DNA of 36,454 nucleotides from Flavobacteriaceae bacterium (GTDB taxonomy: Bacteria > Bacteroidota > Bacteroidia > Flavobacteriales > Flavobacteriaceae): NCBI GenBank assembly GCA_947371275.1, contig CANBOV010000023.1, positions 1-36,454 of the forward strand, in the 5' to 3' direction. The notes below the pieces were generated by a model, which saw nothing but the letters and a program-made list of their open reading frames with translations, was not told the DNA's origin and did no database searches. A program made the position numbers and the translations under genes. Shown here piece after piece: positions 1 to 6,505 of the stretch. Positions within the stretch are counted from its first letter, which is position 1, and every line of letters begins with the position of its first letter.

Positions 1-31
1 AAAAATGGCATGTTAGTTTTAAACAATATAA

Positions 32-107
32 GATGCAAAATTATAAGTAGAGTTTTCTCTGTTGTTAATAGACAAACACCATTTATAAATACATACAAAT
101 TTGCATC
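32..107. repeat. Long-range inverted repeat GATGCAAA / TTTGCATC
   Basis: Two perfect 8-bp arms, GATGCAAA at 32-39 and TTTGCATC at 100-107, are separated by 60 bp of AT-rich DNA. The right arm overlaps the TTG of the promoter-like element at 101-129. Function unknown; it may be a pair of operator half-sites or chance. Confidence 0.3.
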
Positions 108-129
108 CTAATTTTAATAATTACATTTG
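101..129 (+). promoter_or_regulatory. Orphan consensus promoter facing right
   Basis: TTG at 101-103, an 18-bp gap, then TACATTTG at 122-129 is a full match to the Bacteroidota promoter pattern (TTG, 17-23 bp, TANNTTTG). No rightward gene follows: the next gene, ending at 221, is on the minus strand. Transcription from about 135 would run into the hairpin at 209-237. It could drive a short untranslated RNA or an antisense RNA, or be fortuitous in AT-rich DNA. Confidence 0.4.
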
Positions 130-153
130 TTTTTTATCATAGAATGCGCCATC

Positions 154-184
154 GGGGGCACTGATTATAAATCCGCGCTACCAA
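154..184. repeat. REP-like imperfect palindrome (candidate)
   Basis: A locally GC-rich patch holds an imperfect hairpin: core GATT-ATA-AATC at 163-173 with partly paired GC flanks out to 158 and 178. On the minus strand it reads GGTAGCGCGGATTTATAATC, resembling palindromic intergenic elements common in Bacteroidota. No transposase is adjacent. One copy cannot establish a repeat family. Confidence 0.3.
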
Positions 185-197
185 AATAAACTACTTA

Positions 198-237
198 TCA
201 GAAAAAGAAAAACCCCGAAATTATATTTTGGGGTTTT
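198..237 (-). terminator. Terminator of the DUF1569 gene
   Basis: A 12-bp stem (209-220 with 226-237, one G-T wobble) has a 5-nt loop, followed on the minus strand by a T-rich stretch. The right arm lies inside the last codons and the stop of the gene ending at 221, so the hairpin overlaps the coding end. Confidence 0.75.
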
Positions 238-694
238 CTGATTTAAGGATATCCTCTATTATTTTAAGATGATGTTTAGTATGTAATTTTAAAAACCAAA
301 GGGCTGATTTTAATTTTAGATCACCAAAAAGGGGATGAGTGAAATGACTTTTGGCTGGAAGTTTTTCTAAATCGATTACTTGCTTTTTTGCAAGTTCTAT
401 ATTCAAGATTAAACCATCCATTGAGGTACTATCCATTGGTTTAACGGATTTGGGCGCTTTTGCTTTGCCTCTTGGGATTTTATTGATTATTTGAAGTAAG
501 AGTCGGATCTTATTAAATTTCCATCTGTAATCCTCTGGATTCGATTTTTTGAGTTCGTTAATCACTCCGTTTACTACTAAGAGACTATGTTCTACTTGCC
601 AACCTACGGTTGATTGAGAAACCGTAGCATTTATTTTTTTGTAATCAGGAATATGTCCCTCTAATTGCGTAAGAAGCTTAAGGAGTTGTTTCAT
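221..694 (-). CDS. DUF1569 / DinB-like family protein
   Basis: A 157-residue soluble protein without signal peptide. The C-terminal segment HPLFGDLKLKSALWF followed by HTKHHLKII resembles DUF1569 proteins of the DinB four-helix superfamily, in which spaced histidines bind a divalent metal. An N-terminal VEHSLLV segment supplies a further possible metal-binding His. DinB-like proteins are often metal-dependent hydrolases or thiol transferases, but no substrate can be assigned. It lies 58 bp downstream of the peptidase gene in the same direction, with a strong terminator hairpin between them, so it is probably transcribed mainly on its own. The ATG at 694 is the only sensible start. Confidence 0.75.
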   Translation of the reverse strand: MKQLLKLLTQLEGHIPDYKKINATVSQSTVGWQVEHSLLVVNGVINELKKSNPEDYRWKFNKIRLLLQIINKIPRGKAKAPKSVKPMDSTSMDGLILNIELAKKQVIDLEKLPAKSHFTHPLFGDLKLKSALWFLKLHTKHHLKIIEDILKSENPKI

Positions 695-708
695 TTGACT
701 TTAAATTT

Positions 709-740
709 AAAATCCCAAATTATTATTTGGGATTTTATTT
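709..740 (-). terminator. Terminator of the dipeptidyl peptidase gene
   Basis: A perfect 12-bp stem, AAAATCCCAAAT at 709-720 and ATTTGGGATTTT at 725-736, has a 4-nt loop and lies just past the stop of the gene ending at 753. The stem ends in T-rich sequence on the minus strand. Confidence 0.8.
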
Positions 741-752
741 ATTGTTATTTAA

Positions 753-2885
753 CTATTTATTGTTCTCAATAATATAGTTCAAGACTTTCGTCATTAAATG
801 CACTCGGTCCTTTCCTAGCACATTGTGTTTGTGCATAGGGTAGGCGAAGAAGTCGACTTGTTTTTGAGCTTCCACGAATTTCTTGATTAGCGCAAAATTG
901 TTTTGCATTACTACAACGTCATCGCTGGTGCCGTGGATTAGTAATAGTTTGCCTTTTAGGTCTTTTACATAATTTAGCGTACTGGCTTCTTCGAATCCTT
1001 TAGGATTTTCGGCTGGGGTATCCATATAGCGTTCGCCGTACATTATTTCGTAGTACTTCCAGTCGGTTACCGGTCCGCCCGCCACTCCGACTTTAAACGT
1101 ATCTGGTTTTCTTAGCATTAAGGAAGTCGTCATGAAGCCCCCGAAGCTCCAGCCGTGTACGGCTAGTCTATTACCATCTACAAAAGGAAGCGATTTTAAG
1201 TATTCAACGCCTTTGAGTTGGTCTTCCATTTCGTTTACTCCTAATCGACCATGGATTATGCTTTCGAAGGCGAAGCCTCTGTTGTCAGAACCTCTATTAT
1301 CTACTGTGAAAACAAGGTAGCCTTGCTCAGCCATCCAATACATCCATAGGTTGGCGCCGTCTAAATAAGAGTTGGTTATCATTTGGGCATGTGGGCCACC
1401 ATATACATAGACTAATACCGGGTATTTTTTAGCAGCATCGAAGTTGCTTGGTTTGATTAGGCGCGTGTATAAGTCGGTTGTCCCATCGGCCGCTTTTATG
1501 GTTTTGATTTCGGCACTCCCTAGGGTGTAGCCGTCGTATTTGTTTTTACTTACTAGGAGTGTGGTTGCTTTTCCGCTTTTATCATATAAAAGTGATTTTG
1601 AAGGAGTGCTATGATTTGAAAACTCATCAAAGAACCAGTTTCCATCGGTAGAGGCCGTTAGGGCGTGTACCCCTTGGTCTTTGGTGATTAGGGTTTGTTT
1701 CCCTTTTAGATCCACTTTGTAGGCCAGCATGTTGGTTGGATTTTCACCTGTAGCGGAGAAATAGATTTCGGTTCCGGCAGTGTTGGCTCCTAGGATTTCT
1801 CTGGCTGGGAATTTATTGGCGGTTAATTGTTTGATTAATTTACCTTCGATAGAATAGAAGTACAGGTTTTGAAAACCATCTTTTTCGCTGAACCAAACGA
1901 AGTTATTGGATTTGCTGTTAGGAAAGAAGGCCTCGTGTTCTGGTTCTACCCAGTTGTCGTTTTTCTCGTTAAGGATGGTTCTTACGTAGGCACCAGTATT
2001 CGCGTCGTATACATTGAGTGACATATCGTTTTGGCCACGGTTTAGTTCGGCTATTAGTACGTATTTTTCGTCTGGCGACCAAGATAGATTCGTTAAGTAA
2101 TCATCTGTATTGCCTTTAGGGGAAATGAATACTGTTTTTTTGGAGGCTAGGTTATAGATGCCCACTTTGGGTTTTTCTGATTTTTGCCCGATCATGGGGT
2201 ATTTGATGGATTGGAGTTTGCCTGGTGTTTCGGTAATATCGAGTAGCGGGTAATCGGCTACTTCGGATTGGTCTTTTTGGTAGAAGGCTAAATAGCCTGC
2301 TTTGGGTGACCAGAAGATACCTTCTTTGATTCCGAATTCGTTACGTGCAAAGAATTGACCAGATACTATAGCTTCGTTGGTTTCGTTGGTTACCGTTATT
2401 TTCTCTTTGTTGCGGTTGTAGAAAAACAGGTTATTTTTTTCGGTGAAGGCTAGATTGGTATGATTGGCATCAAACATAGTGTTCTCCTGGGTTTCGGTGG
2501 TGGCTTGGATTAGTTTGCCCGCTTTGGTTGTAACGTTATACGTATAGTAGTTACCGCCGTCACTGATTAGTAAAGTAGAAGCATCAATAAAAGACGTACC
2601 CATAAAGTTTTTTAGTTTGGTACCTAGTTCTTTATTTAAGTCGACTAAGGTAAGTAGCTCTGTGGGTTTGCTGTCTTTGGTATTGGCGATCATCATTTTG
2701 GTAAAGGTATCGGTATAATACACATAAGCCGTGGTAGATGGAATCCATTGAAATCCTTGCAGCTTATCGGCTCTGAATGCTCTGTTTTGTTGCATTACAG
2801 CCTCTTCTAAGGAAATAGTTTTTAATTGTGCTTGTGTTGTTAGCGCGATAAACAAGCTTACGAAAAGTAACATCTTTTTATTCAT
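753..2885 (-). CDS. S9 family prolyl oligopeptidase, dipeptidyl-peptidase IV type
   Basis: A 710-residue exported serine peptidase. Residues 1-20 form a Sec signal peptide (MNKKMLLFVSLFIALTTQAQ). The middle is a beta-propeller region like the DPPIV N-terminal domain. The C-terminal alpha/beta-hydrolase domain shows the nucleophile elbow GWSFGGFM (Ser about 580), an HGTSDD segment for the catalytic Asp and MHKHN for the catalytic His. The family removes N-terminal dipeptides, usually after Pro, and helps periplasmic peptide use. The reading frame extends 15 codons upstream to 2930, but that extension covers the terminator of the next gene, so the ATG at 2885 before the signal peptide is chosen. 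The length suits the family. Confidence 0.93.
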   Translation of the reverse strand: MNKKMLLFVSLFIALTTQAQLKTISLEEAVMQQNRAFRADKLQGFQWIPSTTAYVYYTDTFTKMMIANTKDSKPTELLTLVDLNKELGTKLKNFMGTSFIDASTLLISDGGNYYTYNVTTKAGKLIQATTETQENTMFDANHTNLAFTEKNNLFFYNRNKEKITVTNETNEAIVSGQFFARNEFGIKEGIFWSPKAGYLAFYQKDQSEVADYPLLDITETPGKLQSIKYPMIGQKSEKPKVGIYNLASKKTVFISPKGNTDDYLTNLSWSPDEKYVLIAELNRGQNDMSLNVYDANTGAYVRTILNEKNDNWVEPEHEAFFPNSKSNNFVWFSEKDGFQNLYFYSIEGKLIKQLTANKFPAREILGANTAGTEIYFSATGENPTNMLAYKVDLKGKQTLITKDQGVHALTASTDGNWFFDEFSNHSTPSKSLLYDKSGKATTLLVSKNKYDGYTLGSAEIKTIKAADGTTDLYTRLIKPSNFDAAKKYPVLVYVYGGPHAQMITNSYLDGANLWMYWMAEQGYLVFTVDNRGSDNRGFAFESIIHGRLGVNEMEDQLKGVEYLKSLPFVDGNRLAVHGWSFGGFMTTSLMLRKPDTFKVGVAGGPVTDWKYYEIMYGERYMDTPAENPKGFEEASTLNYVKDLKGKLLLIHGTSDDVVVMQNNFALIKKFVEAQKQVDFFAYPMHKHNVLGKDRVHLMTKVLNYIIENNK

Positions 2886-2914
2886 AATTGTAATTAGTTT
2901 GTTGTCGTAAATGT

Positions 2915-2945
2915 ATAAAAAAAGACACACGTATGGGTGTGTCTT
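2915..2945 (-). terminator. Terminator of the Crp/Fnr gene
   Basis: A perfect 9-bp stem, AAGACACAC at 2922-2930 and GTGTGTCTT at 2937-2945, with a 6-nt loop, is followed on the minus strand by a run of seven T. It sits 23 bp past the stop of the regulator. Confidence 0.85.
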
Positions 2946-2967
2946 GTATAGGATCGCATTTTGGTCT

Positions 2968-3648
2968 TTAGTCGGCCAAGCGATGGAGTTTATTTTTATC
3001 TACAATTTTGATTCGTTTTCCCACTAGTTCGATAAGATTGCTTTTGTTTAATTCGGATAGTAATCGAATACAACTTTCGGTTGCTGTTCCAATCATGCCG
3101 GCTAATTCTTCGCGAGAGAGCTGTAATCTTAGTGTACCATCGGCCTCTATGCCGAAGTTATCTTCTAGATAGATTAGTGTACCCGCTAAACGTTCTTTTA
3201 CGCTTTTTTGAGCCATGTCTACCATATGTCCGTCGGAGTCCTTTAAATCACCACAGATACTTTTCATTACATTCATTGAGAAGTTATTGTTTTGATTAAA
3301 GAACTGCATGATTTCAGTTTTTGGAATGAAGCAAACTTCCATGTCTTCTAGGGCCGTAGCACTTAAATTGGCTGGTTCTTCACTAATCATGGAACGTTGT
3401 CCTAACAATTCACCTGGCTTTACCAATTTGACAATTTGGTCTTTACCGTTGGAACTGAGTTTTGAAAGTTTACAAACGCCATCTTTGACGCAGTAGATTC
3501 CGTTGGTTATTTCACCTTCTTCAAAAATGGGTTCGCCTTTTTTGATTGTATAAGACGTTTTACACTCTGCCATTTTTAAGAGTTCCTCTTTCCCTAAAGC
3601 TTTTAGGGAGCTAAATTGTCTAACGATGCACTGTTCACATTTACTCAT
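2968..3648 (-). CDS. Crp/Fnr family transcriptional regulator next to the cbb3 locus
   Basis: 226 residues. The N-terminal cyclic-nucleotide-binding-type fold contains FEEGEITNGIYCVKDG (about 42-57), followed by a long dimer helix and a winged helix-turn-helix at about 177-199. The recognition helix TATESCIRLL places Glu191 and Arg195 like FNR Glu209 and Arg213, which read TGA half-sites. Cysteines lie at 4, 7, 29, 53, 59, 106 and 132. The N-terminal CxxC invites comparison with FNR, but the exact FNR Cys spacing is absent, so an iron-sulfur sensor is possible and not shown. It is divergent from ccoI and shares with it a palindrome at 3692-3705. The ATG at 3648 is chosen because the longer frame to 3705 would run through the promoter and the palindrome. 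Inferred role: low-oxygen activator of cbb3 and haem genes. Confidence 0.88.
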   Translation of the reverse strand: MSKCEQCIVRQFSSLKALGKEELLKMAECKTSYTIKKGEPIFEEGEITNGIYCVKDGVCKLSKLSSNGKDQIVKLVKPGELLGQRSMISEEPANLSATALEDMEVCFIPKTEIMQFFNQNNNFSMNVMKSICGDLKDSDGHMVDMAQKSVKERLAGTLIYLEDNFGIEADGTLRLQLSREELAGMIGTATESCIRLLSELNKSNLIELVGKRIKIVDKNKLHRLAD

Positions 3649-3674
3649 AATACAATACCATTTTTTGGACTCTA

Positions 3675-3735
3675 CAAATATATTGAATTGTATGATAATT
3701 GTCATATTTTAATTTTAAGTATTGTTCAACCTTTG
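3675..3735. promoter_or_regulatory. Divergent Fnr-type operator and promoters (regulator / ccoI)
   Basis: The near-palindrome ATGATAATTGTCAT lies at 3692-3705. For ccoI, AACCTTTG at 3728-3735 is the -7-like element and its last G is 36.5 bp from the palindrome centre. For the regulator, TATATTTG (minus strand, 3682 to 3675) is a perfect -7 element only 23.5 bp from the centre, so a bound protein would cover that promoter's -33 region. This suggests activation of ccoI and repression of the regulator's own gene. Confidence 0.7.
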
Positions 3736-3758
3736 TTGTAGGTAAAAATGAGCAAATT

Positions 3759-6161
3759 ATGAATACATCACAGTGTTTCCATTGTGGTAACGAACTCGTT
3801 AAGAAGGATGAAATTCTTTTTGATGATAAACGTTTTTGTTGTAATGGTTGTAAAACAGTTTATGAAATATTCAGTCAGCATGACTTAGGCTGTTATTATG
3901 ATTTCCAATCAACACCGGGAGCCACTCCTATAGATAGTAAAGGTAAATATGATTTTTTAGCCAATGAAAGTATCGTTGACAAACTCCTGGAATTTAAAGA
4001 AAGTGGAACGCATATTGTTTCACTTTACATTCCTCATATACATTGTAGTTCGTGTATTTGGATTTTGGAAAATCTACAAAAGCTTCAACAAGGGATAAAC
4101 ACTTCACAAGTTAACTTCCCGCAGAAGAAAGTCCGCATCACTTACACACCCGAAAAGACTACGCTACAAGAAATTGTGGAACTATTGTGTTCGATAGGTT
4201 ACGAACCCTATATCAGTTTAGAAAATTTTGATGAAGGCAAGAAGAAGGTTGACCGTTCCTTAATTTATAAGGTAGGGGTTGCCTTTTTTTGTTTTGGGAA
4301 CATCATGTTATTATCGTTTCCCGAATATTTTGAGGTCAATGAATTTTGGATTGATCAGTACCGTGGGTTTTTGCGTTGGTTGATTTTTGCTTTATCGTTA
4401 CCTTCTTTTCTTTATTCGGCATCGGGTTATTATGTTGCGGCCTGGAAGAGTATTAAACAGGGGATGTTGAATATTGAGATTCCGATTGCTTTGGGTATTG
4501 TGGTGATGTTTATTAGGAGCACTGTGGACATTGTTTTTAATTATGGGCAAGGATTTTTTGACAGCATGTGTGGATTGATTTTCTTCATGTTGTTGGGCAA
4601 ATTATTCCAGCAGAAGACCTATGATTTTTTATCGTTTGAGCGAGATTATAAGTCCTATTTTCCTATTGCTATTACCAAGATATTGGCGGATGGAAAAGAA
4701 GAAGCAGTACAGGTTTATGATATTGAAAAGGGCGATCGCTTGTTGATTAGAAATCAAGAATTGATTCCGGTAGACGGTATCTTAATTTCTGAGTCGGCTT
4801 CAATTGATTATAGTTTTGTTACGGGAGAGGCCGTTGCTATTAAAAAGAAATCTGGGGATAAAATTTATGCTGGAGGCAAGCAGATGGGAAGTATTATTGA
4901 GATGGAAGTATTGTTTTCGGTTTCACAGAGTTACTTGACCCAGTTGTGGAGCAATGATGTTTTTCAAAAAAGAGTTGATCAAAAGCACAAATCGATAACC
5001 GATAAGATTAGTCGGTATTTCACTCCGGCCTTGTTGTTTTTGGCAATAGGCTCTTTTATGTATTGGGTATTTATCGATGTTACTACAGCATTTAATGTAT
5101 TTACAGCCATATTGATTGTGGCTTGTCCGTGTGCCTTAGCCTTGACGGCACCCTTTACTTTAGGAAATGTGTTGCGAATCATGGGGAATCGAAAATTGTA
5201 TTTAAAAAATGCGCTTGTAATTGAGCAATTGGCCAAAGTAGATACGATTGTTTTTGATAAAACGGGAACCATTACCACTAATGAAAAAACAGCCATTACC
5301 TATGAAGGAGCAGTGCTTACTGGTTTTGAATTACAATTATTAAAAAACACTTTACGAGGCTCTAACCATCCTTTGAGCAGAAGGCTGTATGATTATTTAC
5401 CACATAAACCTAAAATGGAACTTACTCGATTTGAGGAAATAATAGGGAAAGGAATATTCGCTGTAGTGGCAGGAAGCACTGTTAAGTTAGGTTCGTCCCA
5501 GTATTTACAGCATATGAGTGAGAATACCCATAAGAAAACAAAAGTGCATGTTGAAATTGATGGGGTTTATAAGGGTAGTTATATTTTTAATAATCAATAT
5601 AGAACAGGGTTAGAGCAGTTGTTTGAAAGTTTGGACAATAAATATCAATTATATGTGTTGTCTGGAGATAATGATGGGGATCGAAAGATCTTAGAAAAAA
5701 TGTTGCCTGAGCGTACGGTTTTAGTTTTTAATCAAACACCGGAACTAAAATTGGGCTATATAGAAGGATTGCAAAAACAAGGTAAGAATGTGATGATGGT
5801 AGGGGATGGGTTGAATGATGCGGGAGCTTTGGCCCAGAGTAATGTAGGGCTATCCATATCGGAAAACGTCAATGTTTTTTCTCCGGCCTGTGATGGAATA
5901 CTTGATGCTGTTCAGTTTAAAAAGATTGATTTTTTCTTAGGGTATTCCAAAAATGCTATGCGAACTATCTACATGAGTTTTGGTTTATCATTACTATATA
6001 ATGTTGTAGGTCTAAGTTTTGCGGTTACCGGAAACTTATTACCCATTGTTGCCGCCATTATTATGCCCCTAAGCACCATTACCATCGTAAGTTTTGTCAC
6101 GATAATGAGTAATTATTATGCAACAAAAAAACAAAGTTGTATCACAGTAAGTACTCATTAG
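3759..6161 (+). CDS. ccoI: CcoI-type heavy-metal P1B ATPase for cbb3 oxidase copper supply
   Basis: An 800-residue copper-transporting P-type ATPase. The N-terminus has two Cys motifs, CFHC (6-9) and CCNGC (27-31), then an HMA domain with CSSC (96-99). Membrane helices precede the transport motif CPC at 456-458. The phosphorylation loop has DKTGT from Asp500, and GDGLND lies at about 682-687. CcoI/FixI proteins pump copper out of the cytoplasm so it can reach the CuB site of cbb3 oxidase; the oxidase operon directly downstream makes this assignment more likely than general copper export. The frame extends to 3699, but the upstream part overlaps the operator at 3692-3705 and the -7 element, so the ATG at 3759 is preferred. 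Confidence 0.93.
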   Translation: MNTSQCFHCGNELVKKDEILFDDKRFCCNGCKTVYEIFSQHDLGCYYDFQSTPGATPIDSKGKYDFLANESIVDKLLEFKESGTHIVSLYIPHIHCSSCIWILENLQKLQQGINTSQVNFPQKKVRITYTPEKTTLQEIVELLCSIGYEPYISLENFDEGKKKVDRSLIYKVGVAFFCFGNIMLLSFPEYFEVNEFWIDQYRGFLRWLIFALSLPSFLYSASGYYVAAWKSIKQGMLNIEIPIALGIVVMFIRSTVDIVFNYGQGFFDSMCGLIFFMLLGKLFQQKTYDFLSFERDYKSYFPIAITKILADGKEEAVQVYDIEKGDRLLIRNQELIPVDGILISESASIDYSFVTGEAVAIKKKSGDKIYAGGKQMGSIIEMEVLFSVSQSYLTQLWSNDVFQKRVDQKHKSITDKISRYFTPALLFLAIGSFMYWVFIDVTTAFNVFTAILIVACPCALALTAPFTLGNVLRIMGNRKLYLKNALVIEQLAKVDTIVFDKTGTITTNEKTAITYEGAVLTGFELQLLKNTLRGSNHPLSRRLYDYLPHKPKMELTRFEEIIGKGIFAVVAGSTVKLGSSQYLQHMSENTHKKTKVHVEIDGVYKGSYIFNNQYRTGLEQLFESLDNKYQLYVLSGDNDGDRKILEKMLPERTVLVFNQTPELKLGYIEGLQKQGKNVMMVGDGLNDAGALAQSNVGLSISENVNVFSPACDGILDAVQFKKIDFFLGYSKNAMRTIYMSFGLSLLYNVVGLSFAVTGNLLPIVAAIIMPLSTITIVSFVTIMSNYYATKKQSCITVSTH

Positions 6162-6188
6162 ACTTTATATTAAATCAAATTTTCAAGT

Positions 6189-6232
6189 ATGATATTTATC
6201 ATATTTTAAGAATAGTCCCAATAGTAACTTTG
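6189..6232 (+). promoter_or_regulatory. Fnr-type class II promoter of the ccoS-ccoNOQP operon
   Basis: The palindrome ATGATATTTATCAT at 6189-6202 is followed by the -7 element TAACTTTG at 6225-6232. The centre-to-G distance is 36.5 bp, placing the operator near -41.5. No TTG -33 element lies at the normal spacing, as expected for an activator-dependent promoter. The operon can be switched on separately from ccoI. Confidence 0.75.
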
Positions 6233-6250
6233 TTCACACAAATTAGAGGT

Positions 6251-6502
6251 ATGAGTGTCATCTATTTATTAATATCCATTAGTATCGTTGTAGCCGTAGG
6301 TTTTTTATATGCTTTCTTACGAGCGGTAAAAACGGGTCAGTATGACGATGATTATACACCATCGGTCAGAATGCTATTTGATGATGAGTTAGTAAAGAAA
6401 ATTCCAAAAATGGAAATTCCACCCGAGCCAAAGGTGAACGGAGCGAAGCTAAATTCCAAAACAGAGAAAATCAAAACTAGAATAAAAACCAAAACAATTT
6501 AA
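6251..6502 (+). CDS. ccoS: CcoS, cbb3-type cytochrome oxidase assembly protein
   Basis: An 83-residue protein with one N-terminal membrane helix (MSVIYLLISISIVVAVGFL), then the CcoS-type segment AVKTGQYDDDYTPS and a short lysine-rich tail. CcoS is needed for cofactor insertion into cbb3 oxidase; its exact chemistry is unclear. Position between ccoI and ccoNO fits the family. The frame is open back to 6137, but that region holds the Fnr-type operator and -7 element, so the ATG at 6251 is taken. Only 3 bp separate its stop from ccoNO. Confidence 0.9.
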   Translation: MSVIYLLISISIVVAVGFLYAFLRAVKTGQYDDDYTPSVRMLFDDELVKKIPKMEIPPEPKVNGAKLNSKTEKIKTRIKTKTI

Positions 6503-6505
6503 ACA

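Noticed and set aside
3081..3496. Plus-strand ORFs across the Crp/Fnr gene
   Set aside because: Antisense shadows of a well-supported gene; no promoter or conserved motifs.
2968..3648. FNR-like [4Fe-4S] cluster in the Crp/Fnr regulator
   Set aside because: An N-terminal CxxC and several other cysteines exist, but the E. coli FNR spacing is not matched, so an oxygen-sensing cluster is left as an untested possibility.
3699..3758. N-terminal extension of ccoI to 3699
   Set aside because: It would translate through the Fnr-type operator and the -7 element; the ATG at 3759 begins the conserved Cys region.
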